Below are positions 46,967-55,774 of a DNA stretch of 64,000 bases, in pieces. The notes under the pieces were generated by a model, which saw only the letters and a program-made list of their open reading frames with translations, searched no databases and was not told the DNA's origin. The position numbers and the translations under genes are program-made. Positions within the stretch are counted from its first letter, which is position 1; the number at the start of each line of letters is the position of its first letter. The DNA comes from Carnobacterium maltaromaticum DSM 20342 (lineage in GTDB: Bacteria > Bacillota > Bacilli > Lactobacillales > Carnobacteriaceae). The DNA lies in assembly GCF_000744945.1 (NCBI RefSeq), contig NZ_JQMX01000001.1:1116001-1180000 (forward strand), in the 5' to 3' direction.

Positions 46967-47827
46967 TTATTCAGGTCTAATAGCACTCGTTTTTAAAAAT
47001 TCTTCATCGTCAGGATCTTTGGCATAACGAGTACCTGTATTTAAGGTAGCAATCTCTGCCATATCTTCTTTTGATAAACTAAAATCAAAAATTTTGCTAT
47101 TTTCTTTAATTCGATGCGGAGTAACTGATTTTGGAATAACCACAATTCCGCGTTCTACATGCCACCGTAATACGATTTGTGCAGCTGTTTTATTGTATTT
47201 TTCACCAATTTTAACTAAAACTGGATGACTTAATAAATCATGTTTCCCTTGACCTAATGGACCCCAAGCTTCATGAAGGATACCATGTTTTTCCATAAAT
47301 TCATGAAGTTCATTTTGTGGGAACTCTGGGTGTGTTTCAATTTGATTAATCATTGGTTTAATTTTAGTATGAGCCATTAAATCTTCTAAATGATGAATTT
47401 GGAAATTAGAGACACCGATTGCCTTAATTTTACCCGCCTCATATAATTCTTCCATCGCTTGCCAAGTTTCAATATAATTCGGTGAAGCCCAATGAATTAA
47501 ATACAGGTCTAAATAATCTGTATCTAGTCGTTTTAAAGTTGCTTCAAAAGCTGCTTTCGTTTCTTCATATCCATGATCATAATTCCAAACTTTTGAAGTT
47601 ATAAATAATTCTTCACGTGGAATTTCTGTTTCTTTGATTGCTTTTCCAACAAATTTTTCATTATTATAAATCATTGCCGTATCAATGTGACGGTAGCCAT
47701 CATAAATAGCCGATTTCACAGCCATGTTTAGCTCATCTTCTTCTTTTACTAAAAAGACGCCTAATCCTAATTGTGGAATCTCAACACCATTTGCCATTTT
47801 CAAACTGTTTGTAATTGCTAATTCCAT
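46967..47827 (-). CDS. Aldo-keto reductase
   Basis: A 286-residue NADPH-dependent oxidoreductase with the AKR signatures GYRHIDTAMIYNNEKFVG (catalytic Asp and Tyr), VWNYDHGYEETK (catalytic Lys expected at SKVW), and the nucleotide-binding end IPKSVTPHRIKENS. It may reduce aldehydes such as methylglyoxal; substrate not known. A single-gene transcript with two terminators. Confidence 0.93.
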   Translation of the reverse strand: MELAITNSLKMANGVEIPQLGLGVFLVKEEDELNMAVKSAIYDGYRHIDTAMIYNNEKFVGKAIKETEIPREELFITSKVWNYDHGYEETKAAFEATLKRLDTDYLDLYLIHWASPNYIETWQAMEELYEAGKIKAIGVSNFQIHHLEDLMAHTKIKPMINQIETHPEFPQNELHEFMEKHGILHEAWGPLGQGKHDLLSHPVLVKIGEKYNKTAAQIVLRWHVERGIVVIPKSVTPHRIKENSKIFDFSLSKEDMAEIATLNTGTRYAKDPDDEEFLKTSAIRPE

Positions 47828-47911
47828 TCACTAGTCAACTCCTAATTTTATATTTCAGACTGTATATTTTATTTTTGTCCGTCTTTTTATTGTAATGTAC
47901 TTTCTTAAAAC

Positions 47912-49447
47912 TTACAAAAGAGACGCATCCAATTCATCATTCTCTTCAAAGAAGTTTTTCAAATCTTTTCTCAATAAAGCAATAGCACCTTTTTGATCGC
48001 TTTCAAAATTTAATACAAGCAACGGTTCATGTAAGCTTAAACGCAATAACATCCAACCAGTTCCATACTTCCCAGAAGTATTTACTCGAACACCCTCCAA
48101 GTTGCGTGGTTCAACTTCTAAATCAGCTGTTTTATAAATAAATCCTCTGAAATCTTCCATTGCATCTGCTCCAACAAGACTAATATCTTCCGATAAAATC
48201 TTGAAACGGACTTCATCTGTTTCAACCGGTTGTTTTAAATTTGCAATTAAAGAACTTAATTCTTTGCCTTCTTTTGTTAAAACTGCATCCGTCATTAAAA
48301 TTTTTGCAACTAAATAAGCACCATCATCTAAAAAATAATTTTCTTTTAAAGCTGCATGACCACTAGTTTCAATCGCTAATGAAGTTGGAATACCATCTTT
48401 ATTAAGCTGAATTGCACGATTAATCACATTCCGATATCCAGTAATGTACCGATTTTGTTTCCCACCCAGACTTTCAATAAAGTTTTTTAAATGTTCTGAG
48501 GTTGTTGAATTTGTAACGATTGTTGTTCCAGGATTTTCTTTAATAACGATTGCTGAAATAATCCCAATTAAATTATTACGATTTAACGTTTTTCCTTGCT
48601 TATCCACTAATGCTGAGCGATCAACATCAGTGTCAAAAATAACTCCTAAATCAGCATTATGTGCTAAAACTGCAGATTGAATACTTGCCATTGCAGCTTT
48701 ATTATCTGGATTTGGAATATGGTTAGGAAAATGTCCATCTGGCTCTAAAAATCGACTCCCTGTAATGTTTGCTCCCAAAACTTCTAAAACTTGAGTCGCA
48801 AAGAAGCCTCCTGCGCCGTTTCCTGCATCAACAATAATGTGGCGCCCCAATAAAGGTTGCTGATAATTTTCTTCATCTTGAATGCCTACTCGGATTTTAT
48901 CAACCAAATCATTTGCATAATCTTTTAGTAAGAAACGTGGCGTTACAAAGCCTTTCATATTTCCCCAAAAAACATATTCCCAATCAGCATGTTCTAAGAT
49001 ATAGGTAATGTCCTCTTTTTCAGCTCCGCCATCTTTTGTAAAAAATTTCAAACCGTTATATTCATATGGCAAGTGGCTAGCAGTAATCATAATAGCGGCA
49101 TCACAATCATAGTCAACATATTGAGTAGCCATAAACATAGCTGGTGTGGTCGCTAGTCCGACATCAAACACTTCAAAGTTAGCATTTACCAATCCTTCAA
49201 TTAAAGCGCTTTTAATTCTGTCAGCAGAAAGGCGGCTATCATGTCCTACAGCCACACGTATTGGATAATGTGGATCGTCAACCGCTAACTTCTTGATTTC
49301 TTTTAGCCATGAGGCAAACCCATATGCTATCCTTTCAACTCGGTCATCTGTTAAATTCATGACTTTGTCCTCAGTTGTAAGTGCAATTCCTCTAACATCT
49401 GAGCCATTTTGTAAAGCATTTAAGACTGGAATACTTGATTCATTCAT
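47912..49447 (-). CDS. Phosphomannomutase/phosphoglucomutase family protein
   Basis: A 511-residue alpha-D-phosphohexomutase. Domains: N-terminal with VAVGHDSRLSADR, phosphoserine loop ITASHLPYEYNGLKF, metal-binding loop DTDVDRSALVDKQG, and C-terminal phosphate-binding domain. The active-site loop has Leu where TASHNP is typical. It is longer than the usual bacterial enzyme (about 450-460). It might supply mannose- or glucose-1-phosphate for surface polysaccharides; the exact sugar is not shown. Confidence 0.88.
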   Translation of the reverse strand: MNESSIPVLNALQNGSDVRGIALTTEDKVMNLTDDRVERIAYGFASWLKEIKKLAVDDPHYPIRVAVGHDSRLSADRIKSALIEGLVNANFEVFDVGLATTPAMFMATQYVDYDCDAAIMITASHLPYEYNGLKFFTKDGGAEKEDITYILEHADWEYVFWGNMKGFVTPRFLLKDYANDLVDKIRVGIQDEENYQQPLLGRHIIVDAGNGAGGFFATQVLEVLGANITGSRFLEPDGHFPNHIPNPDNKAAMASIQSAVLAHNADLGVIFDTDVDRSALVDKQGKTLNRNNLIGIISAIVIKENPGTTIVTNSTTSEHLKNFIESLGGKQNRYITGYRNVINRAIQLNKDGIPTSLAIETSGHAALKENYFLDDGAYLVAKILMTDAVLTKEGKELSSLIANLKQPVETDEVRFKILSEDISLVGADAMEDFRGFIYKTADLEVEPRNLEGVRVNTSGKYGTGWMLLRLSLHEPLLVLNFESDQKGAIALLRKDLKNFFEENDELDASLL

Positions 49448-49517
49448 TTATTCTACTCCCCTTTGTTAGGATAAATAATAACTCGTTGATTCATATAAGT
49501 TCAGAAAGAATTAGCTT

Positions 49518-49973
49518 TTAAAAACTGGTCCACTTATTAAAATAATCGTACATGCGAATAGCTTCTTCCTCACTTGGAGAAATAACCAAAATCGTATCAT
49601 TTCCGCCGACAGTTCCAACCATCTCTGGAAAATCGATTGAGTCAAGTAAAGCTGCGACCACATGGGCATTGCCTGGAATTGTCATGATAATTGTCATAAA
49701 TTGAACACGCGTAAGTTTTATTACCACTTCGCCAATCGTTTGTTCCAATTTTTCTTTGTCCGACATTTTATTGTGCTGGAATAAAATATATTTAACAGTG
49801 CCCTTTGAGGATGTTGTTTTTACTAAGTTCATTTCTTTAATATCTCGTGAAATTGTGGCTTGAGTTGCCTCAACACCTTCTGCTTTAAGGAATTGTAACA
49901 GCTCTTCTTGTGTTGCCACATCGTGGTTATTAATAATTTGTTTAATCACCATTTGCCTGTTTGTTTTCTTCAT
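49518..49973 (-). CDS. argR: Arginine repressor ArgR family
   Basis: A 151-residue regulator with an N-terminal winged helix (ATQATISRDIKEM, residues about 35-47) and a C-terminal oligomerisation/arginine-binding domain (GTVGGNDTILVI). It represses biosynthesis or activates catabolism of arginine in response to arginine. It is divergent from argS, a common arrangement in Lactobacillales. The promoter region between the two holds the argS T-box. Confidence 0.95.
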   Translation of the reverse strand: MKKTNRQMVIKQIINNHDVATQEELLQFLKAEGVEATQATISRDIKEMNLVKTTSSKGTVKYILFQHNKMSDKEKLEQTIGEVVIKLTRVQFMTIIMTIPGNAHVVAALLDSIDFPEMVGTVGGNDTILVISPSEEEAIRMYDYFNKWTSF

Positions 49974-50109
49974 TTAAGAAAACCCCCTTTGTTTTTGGTT
50001 CCTACTTCACATTATACCAAATCAAACCCATTTCTGCTTTTATTTCCTCTGCTTTTTTACTAAAAATTAGAAATCAAAAATAAAGATGGTATTTCGCAGC
50101 ATGATTTGT

Positions 50110-50115
50110 TATACT
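50110..50115 (+). promoter_or_regulatory. Likely -10 box of the argS T-box transcript
   Basis: TATACT at 50110-50115 preceding the leader by about 25 bases. The -35 region is a poor match to consensus. Confidence 0.5.
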
Positions 50116-50129
50116 AAATCTAATTTCAT

Positions 50130-50385
50130 ATCAAAATTTTGTCGACAAAGAGAGTATTTTTCCAACTAAGTTTAAAGCGAATTGGGACGGTGTAAGCCAA
50201 TAACAGTTGAAAAAAGAAGCGCACTTTGGAAAAAATAATTTGAACATTATAGTAGAATTATTCGGATTTGTTATCCGTTATCAATCAACAAGTGGCTAAG
50301 AGAATAACCCTTAGCAACAAGAGTGGTACCGCGGGCCTATTCTCGTCTCTTATTTGAATTCATTCAAATTTGGGCGTTTTTTTTA
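50130..50385 (+). ncRNA. T-box leader of argS
   Basis: Stem I carries GGGACGGTGTAAGCC (50183-50197). CGC at 50220-50222, followed by A, is a good candidate arginine specifier. The T-box motif GAGTGGTACCGCGG (50320-50333) and a terminator (ATTTGAAT...ATTCAAAT stem and T8, about 50344-50384) follow. Uncharged tRNA-Arg should allow argS transcription. Confidence 0.92.
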
Positions 50386-50439
50386 TGCCTTTTTGTCAAC
50401 AAAACGAGACTGAAGAAACCAAAATAGGAGGAATTTTTA

Positions 50440-52131
50440 ATGGATTATAAATTACTTGTCGCTGAATTATTACAAAAAGAAATTGGCGAAACATTAACAA
50501 CTGAACAAATTTTCAACTTATTAGAAAAACCAAAATCAGCTGATCACGGGGATATTGCTTTCCCAACTTTTGCTTTAGCTAAGGCTTTTCGGAAAGCTCC
50601 ACAACAAATTGCGACTGACTTAGGAACTAAAATTACAGATCCGCTTATCGCTAAAATTGATGTTGTAGGTCCTTATTTAAACTTCTTTTTAAATAAAGAA
50701 AGCGTTAGTTCTACAGTTCTTAAAGAAGTTTTAGATGCTGGAACAACATACGGCAACCAATCAATTGGCTTAGGTCAAACTATTCCAATTGATTTATCTT
50801 CACCAAATATAGCAAAACCTATTTCAATGGGACATTTGCGTTCGACTGTTATTGGAAATTCTATTGCGAATATTGCTGAAAAACTTGGCTTTAAACCTAT
50901 TCGGATCAACCACCTAGGCGATTGGGGAACTCAATTTGGGAAATTAATCGTAGCCTATAAACTGTGGGGCAATGAAGAAAGTGTTAAAGCTGAACCAATT
51001 AATGAATTATTACGACTTTACGTGAAATTCCATGCTGAAGCAGAGGAAAAACCTGAATTAGATGACGAAGCACGCGCTTGGTTCAAACGTTTAGAAGATG
51101 GAGACGAAGAAGCCGTAGCTTTATGGAAATGGTTCAGAGAAGAATCTTTAACTGAATTCAACCATATTTACAAATTATTAGGGATTGAATTTGATTCTTA
51201 TAATGGTGAAGCTTTTTATAATGACAAAATGGATGAAGTTTTAGATTTATTAGAAGAAAAACACATTCTAACTGTCGATAATGGTGCAACTATTGTTGAT
51301 TTAGAGAAATACAATTTAAATCCAGCGTTGATCCGGAAATCAGATGGCGCAACCTTATATATTACTCGTGATTTAGCAGCTGCACTTTACCGTCATCGTA
51401 CGTATAATTTCGCTCAGTCTTTATATGTAGTTGGAAATGAACAAAGCAACCATTTCAAACAGTTAAAAGCGGTCTTAAAAGAATTAGGCTTTGATTGGGC
51501 TGATCAAATGCATCATGTGCCTTTTGGTTTAATTACGCAAGGTGGTAAAAAACTGTCTACTAGAAAAGGCAAGATTGTCTTATTAGAGGAAGTTTTAAAT
51601 GAAGCTGTTAATTTAGCGAATCAACAAATTACTGAGAAAAATCCTGATTTAGCAGATAAAGATACTACTGCTAGCCAAGTTGGAATTGGTGCTGTTATTT
51701 TCCATGATTTGAAAAATGATCGTTTAAATAATTTTGACTTCGTTTTAGAGGAAGTTGTTCGTTTTGAAGGTGAAACTGGACCTTATGTTCAATATACACG
51801 TGCCAGAGCTATGAGTATTTTACGCAAAGCTGCTGATGTCTCTTTTGATTCAGCATCGTTGGCATTGGATGACGAATACAGCTGGGAAGTCATCAAACTA
51901 ATTCAAGAATATCCAACAACTGTTTTACGTGCCTATGATAAACTAGAACCATCTGTTATTGCGAAGCATGCGATTCATTTAGCTCAAGCCTTTAACCGTT
52001 ATTATGCACAAGTTAAAGTTTTGAATGATGATGCGCAAAAACCTGCTCGTTTAGCTTTAGTTAAAGCTGTAACGATTATATTAAAAGAAGATTTACGCTT
52101 GCTTGGTGTTGGTGCACCAGACGAAATGTAA
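50440..52131 (+). CDS. argS: Arginyl-tRNA synthetase
   Basis: A 563-residue class I synthetase. N-terminal additional domain (about 1-100), HIGH-type motif [10 protein letters not shown] (about residues 130-139) and KMSKS-type [10 protein letters not shown] (about 366-375), C-terminal DALR domain (YVQYTRARA onward). It charges tRNA-Arg. GGAGG precedes the ATG. It has a T-box leader and a terminator shared with the converging surface protein gene. Confidence 0.98.
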   Translation: MDYKLLVAELLQKEIGETLTTEQIFNLLEKPKSADHGDIAFPTFALAKAFRKAPQQIATDLGTKITDPLIAKIDVVGPYLNFFLNKESVSSTVLKEVLDAGTTYGNQSIGLGQTIPIDLSSPNIAKPISMGHLRSTVIGNSIANIAEKLGFKPIRINHLGDWGTQFGKLIVAYKLWGNEESVKAEPINELLRLYVKFHAEAEEKPELDDEARAWFKRLEDGDEEAVALWKWFREESLTEFNHIYKLLGIEFDSYNGEAFYNDKMDEVLDLLEEKHILTVDNGATIVDLEKYNLNPALIRKSDGATLYITRDLAAALYRHRTYNFAQSLYVVGNEQSNHFKQLKAVLKELGFDWADQMHHVPFGLITQGGKKLSTRKGKIVLLEEVLNEAVNLANQQITEKNPDLADKDTTASQVGIGAVIFHDLKNDRLNNFDFVLEEVVRFEGETGPYVQYTRARAMSILRKAADVSFDSASLALDDEYSWEVIKLIQEYPTTVLRAYDKLEPSVIAKHAIHLAQAFNRYYAQVKVLNDDAQKPARLALVKAVTIILKEDLRLLGVGAPDEM

Positions 52132-52143
52132 TTCAAATTAACA

Positions 52144-52178
52144 AAAACCCTGAGAAATCAATTGATTCTCAGGGTTTT
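52144..52178. terminator. Bidirectional terminator of argS and the surface protein gene
   Basis: AAAACCCTGAGAA / TTCTCAGGGTTTT perfect stem with short loop and runs of A and T at the ends. Confidence 0.9.
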
Positions 52179-52180
52179 TT

Positions 52181-54018
52181 CTATTTATTTTTGGTTCTTT
52201 TTCTTAAAATGGCTAACACAGCTAGCCCCATAATTCCAACTCCAGCCAGACTGTAATTTAATGATTGTTTTTCACCAGTTTCTGGCAAGCTATTTTTACT
52301 TACTTTAGCTGTTGCTGGTAATGGATTTGCTGTCTTAAAAGGTGGTTGAATCTGGCTTATACTAGTACCCGGTTGTTGCTTTTGATAAATATATACAACC
52401 GATTGATTTTCAGATGTAAATAGTCCTTTGGCGTTGGTTGGTACTTGTTTTAATTCCCAACCAATAAAGGATTTCGCCATCGTTTCATAAGTAGCATCTA
52501 GTTGCCCAGTTAATTGCTCAGATGGACTAAGTTTACTGCCTTCGGTATCTTGGTAATCAACTGTAACTGGAGCACCATTGGCTTTCTCGTAGATATACAC
52601 AATAGTCTGAGCTTTATCTGTAAATAGGCCTTTGGTATTTTCAGGACTTGTTTTCAACACCCAACCAGCTATCTCTTTTATGCTTGCCTCGTAAGGAGCA
52701 TCTAGTTTTCCATCCAATTGTTCTGAAGGAATTAAATCATGTCCTTCTTCGTCTTGAAAGTAAACAGTAATTGGCGCTGCCGTTGCCTTTTCATAAATAT
52801 AGACAACTGTTTGATTTTTATCCGTAAATAAACCCTCTGCATTAGCTGGGACTTCTTTTACTACCCAACCTGCTAGTTCTTTTTCACTTGTTGAATATGG
52901 AAAATCTAATTTTCCGCTTAACTGTTCAGCCGGAGCTAATTCGTTTCCAGCTTCATCTTGATAATAAACAGTCACTGGCTCCCCATCTTTTTTCTCATAT
53001 ACATAGGTAACGGTTTGTACATCTGTTGTAAATAGTCCACTGACATTATCAGGAACTTCTTTTAGAACCCAATCAGGTATATCTTTTTCTTGCGCCTGAT
53101 AACTTTCATTCACATTTCCATTTAATTTCTCAACAGGTGCTAATTCATTATTTTCTTCGTCTACATAATGGACATTTACTGGAGCACCTGCAATTGGATC
53201 ATTCTCAATAGCAAAGCTTTGATAATAGGTTCCCGCAGAAATAGCATAAAAAGTGAACCCTACTGGAATTTCATAGGTTCCAAATGGATTATTATAGCGT
53301 GCATTATAAATAAAAGATGTAGCATTTTCATATGCATCAGGTTCAATTTGATTGATTGTTAATCCATTTGTATCAATTGTTAGGCGATCTGCTCCCATTT
53401 CTACTCCATCAAATACGAAATAAGTATCTGATAAAGCGGTACTAAATGAAGGGGTATATCCGTCAAAATTAGTTAATTGTTTAGGAAATTCAGCAAAAGG
53501 AAGTGTAATTGTTTTTCTTTCACTATCATAAATCAATTTAGAGCGCATCAAATTCACAGCAGCATTATCTCTGCCTGTGTTTTGCCCTGTCGCTGATAAT
53601 CTCGTTAATTTTGGAGCATCATTGACCCATCTAAAATCAGAAACCCCATTAAATTGAATATTCAGAGCTTGTAAGTTAGGTAAATTTGCCAAAACTGAGA
53701 CATCGGTAATTTGGGGATTTCTTTGAATATTAATTGACTGTAAACTAGTTATATTTGCTAATTTCTCAATGATTACATTATCACTCTCTGTCCGATCCAA
53801 ATCAATATGTGTTAATAAACTTAAGCTAGATAAATCAGGAAATAAAGAAGAATCCAGCGCTTGACCATTTATACGTATATTTGTGACATTTATCGCATAC
53901 TCTAAGCCTGTAAAATCAGTTATTTTTGAGCTTCCTCAGCGATAACCTTCCCCGTAGTCAAAACTGGTGATACTAAACTAGCAATTAGACCGATTGAAAT
54001 AATTTTTTTAAGTTGCAT
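52181..54018 (-). pseudogene. LRR-MucBP LPXTG surface protein, interrupted by a frameshift
   Basis: The original gene would encode about 612 residues: signal peptide (MQLKKIISIGLIASLVS, from ATG 54018 with GGAGG 7 nt upstream), an internalin-like LRR part (ITSLQSINIQRNP, LPNLQALNIQFNG), a middle region, four MucBP repeats of about 69 residues each (marked by YQDEAGNELAP, YFQDEEGHDLIP and similar), and a C-terminal sorting signal SLPETGE, hydrophobic segment and RKRTKNK tail. A missing base in the A-run at 53923-53927 makes a TAA after 32 codons. The rest (52181-53919) is open. It would bind mucus or host surface. It could be a true mutation, a phase-variable tract, or an assembly error. Confidence 0.88.
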
Positions 54019-54366
54019 AAACATTCCTCCATAAACTTAATTAATTTATTTTTTATTCTTAATCTATAACAGAATTCCACAAAAAATTTTCATTTTTTTA
54101 TACAGTAAAAAAAAGATTTAGAAAACTGTGACTCCACTACACTAATGAGTTATCGTATACGTTACTCCATTAAATATAGCATTTGTAATTCCTTTTTTTA
54201 TCCCTGGGAAAAATTAGTCGCTATTCTGTCACACTTTCTGTTCACATGGTATTCACATTTAACTCTCATTATAAAATAACAGGATTAAGTTTTTAAGGTT
54301 ATTTTAAGTTCCCCAACGTAAACTAAGTTCATAACTACCAAGACTTATTAAAAAGGAGTTTTAGAC
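54019..54366. other. Promoter region of the VTC operon
   Basis: 348 bases without a gene between the divergent surface protein gene and the VTC gene. It holds TTCACAT repeats, a -10 box and a leader of about 80 bases. Confidence 0.6.
54241..54277 (+). promoter_or_regulatory. PhoP-like direct repeats and promoter of the VTC operon
   Basis: Two exact heptamers TTCACAT (54241-54247 and 54252-54258) and a weaker CTCTCAT (54263-54269) follow at 11-base intervals. A TATAAA box (54270-54275) lies immediately after, so the repeats cover the -35 region. The 11-base period and TTCACA core fit binding by a PhoP/PhoB-type response regulator. The link to phosphate is an inference. Confidence 0.55.
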
Positions 54367-55080
54367 ATGAGTAAAAATAAAAACATTTTTCAACGTAAAG
54401 AAAAAAAATATAGGCTGTCCTTAGATCAATTCGAAGACTTGTTTAAAGAGTTACTCTTCTATATGGAACAAGATAAATGTGGGATGCAGACAATCTCGTC
54501 TCTTTATTACGACACTGATGATTTTCAGTTGATTCAAAAATCAATTGAAAAACCAATCTACCGTGAAAAATTTAGAATTCGCAGCTATGGAATTCCTACA
54601 GCTACAGATATGATTTTTTTAGAACTGAAGAAAAAATTTGAAGGCGTCGTTTATAAAAGACGCGTATCATTAAGTTTGGCGGAAGCAACTACTTACTTAT
54701 CTTCCACTAATATTCCATTAGAAAACAATCAGATTATGCAAGAAATTGATTGGTTCTATTCACGTCATCAACTAACTCCAAAAGTTTTAATTGCCTATGA
54801 TCGAATTGCCCTTTTTGGCAAAGAAGATCTCGATTTTCGAATTACCTTTGATTTCAAAGTGCGTTGGCGAGCTACAAACTTAGATTTAAGTGCTGGAGAT
54901 CATGGAGCCTATTTAATTCCAAAAGATGAATGTTTAATGGAAATCAAAGCGTTAGGAGCCATTCCATTTTGGCTGACACAAATTTTGGCCAATCATGAAC
55001 TTTATCCTGTCTCATTTTCAAAATACGGAACCTGTTATAAAAATTATTTATATCAAGAAAGGGTCGATCAATTATGTTAG
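54367..55080 (+). CDS. VTC-domain polyphosphate polymerase
   Basis: A 237-residue soluble VTC domain, related to the catalytic domain of yeast Vtc4, which makes polyphosphate from ATP. Tunnel residues are in place: KKYRLSLDQFE near the N-terminus, SLYYDTDDFQ, YREKFRIRSYG, FLELKKKFEGVVYKRR, LDFRITFDFKVRWR, LMEIKAL and the late SFSKYGT. All features of an active enzyme are visible. It overlaps the DUF4956 gene by 7 bases and likely acts at the membrane with it. AAGGAG precedes the ATG. Confidence 0.9.
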   Translation: MSKNKNIFQRKEKKYRLSLDQFEDLFKELLFYMEQDKCGMQTISSLYYDTDDFQLIQKSIEKPIYREKFRIRSYGIPTATDMIFLELKKKFEGVVYKRRVSLSLAEATTYLSSTNIPLENNQIMQEIDWFYSRHQLTPKVLIAYDRIALFGKEDLDFRITFDFKVRWRATNLDLSAGDHGAYLIPKDECLMEIKALGAIPFWLTQILANHELYPVSFSKYGTCYKNYLYQERVDQLC

Positions 55081-55748
55081 CAAGTATTTTACCATCTACA
55101 ACTGGAGATATTACGATTTTACAAATCTTATTTTGTACCATTTCCTCTTTACTTTTGGGGGTTTTAGCGGCAAGTGTCCATATGTATCGTAATGTTTACT
55201 CAAAAAGTTTTGTTGTTACATTAGCAATTCTACCAGTTTTAGTTCAAACCGTTATTATGTTAGTTAATGGAAACTTAGGCACAGGGGTTGCCGTTTTAGG
55301 GGCCTTTAGTCTGATTCGTTTTCGTTCTGTTGCAGGTGGTGCAAGAGAAATAAGTAGTATTTTCTGGGCTATGGGAATTGGATTAGCTACAGGTATGGGT
55401 TACTTAGTCTATGTTTTCTTATTTTCGCTAATTATTGGATGTATGCTCCTCTTTTTAAATACCATCCACTTTGGACAAAGTAAACGGACTGAAAAATCTT
55501 TAAAAATAACGATTCCTGAAAACTTAGACTATACAGGTTTATTTGATGACTTGTTTGATAAGTATACGTATGAAGCTCATTTAGATCGTGTAAAAACAAC
55601 CAATATGGGCAGTTTGTATGAACTAATGTATCAAATTATGTTAAAAGATAACCGAGAAGAAAAAGCAATGATTGATGAAATTAGACGTCGCAATGGCAAT
55701 CTAACCATTATTTGCGGAAAAGTAGCAACGAATAAAGATGAACTTTAA
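55074..55748 (+). CDS. DUF4956 membrane protein
   Basis: A 224-residue protein with about four membrane segments (about 15-35, 45-65, 75-90 and 105-125), including GVAVLGAFSLIRFRSV typical of DUF4956, and a C-terminal cytosolic domain. It overlaps the VTC gene. DUF4956 proteins are commonly found next to VTC polymerases in bacteria and are thought to help place polyphosphate at or across the membrane, but the function is not proven. Confidence 0.88.
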   Translation: MLASILPSTTGDITILQILFCTISSLLLGVLAASVHMYRNVYSKSFVVTLAILPVLVQTVIMLVNGNLGTGVAVLGAFSLIRFRSVAGGAREISSIFWAMGIGLATGMGYLVYVFLFSLIIGCMLLFLNTIHFGQSKRTEKSLKITIPENLDYTGLFDDLFDKYTYEAHLDRVKTTNMGSLYELMYQIMLKDNREEKAMIDEIRRRNGNLTIICGKVATNKDEL

Positions 55749-55774
55749 AATTTAATTCAAAGAGGTGTATAACT

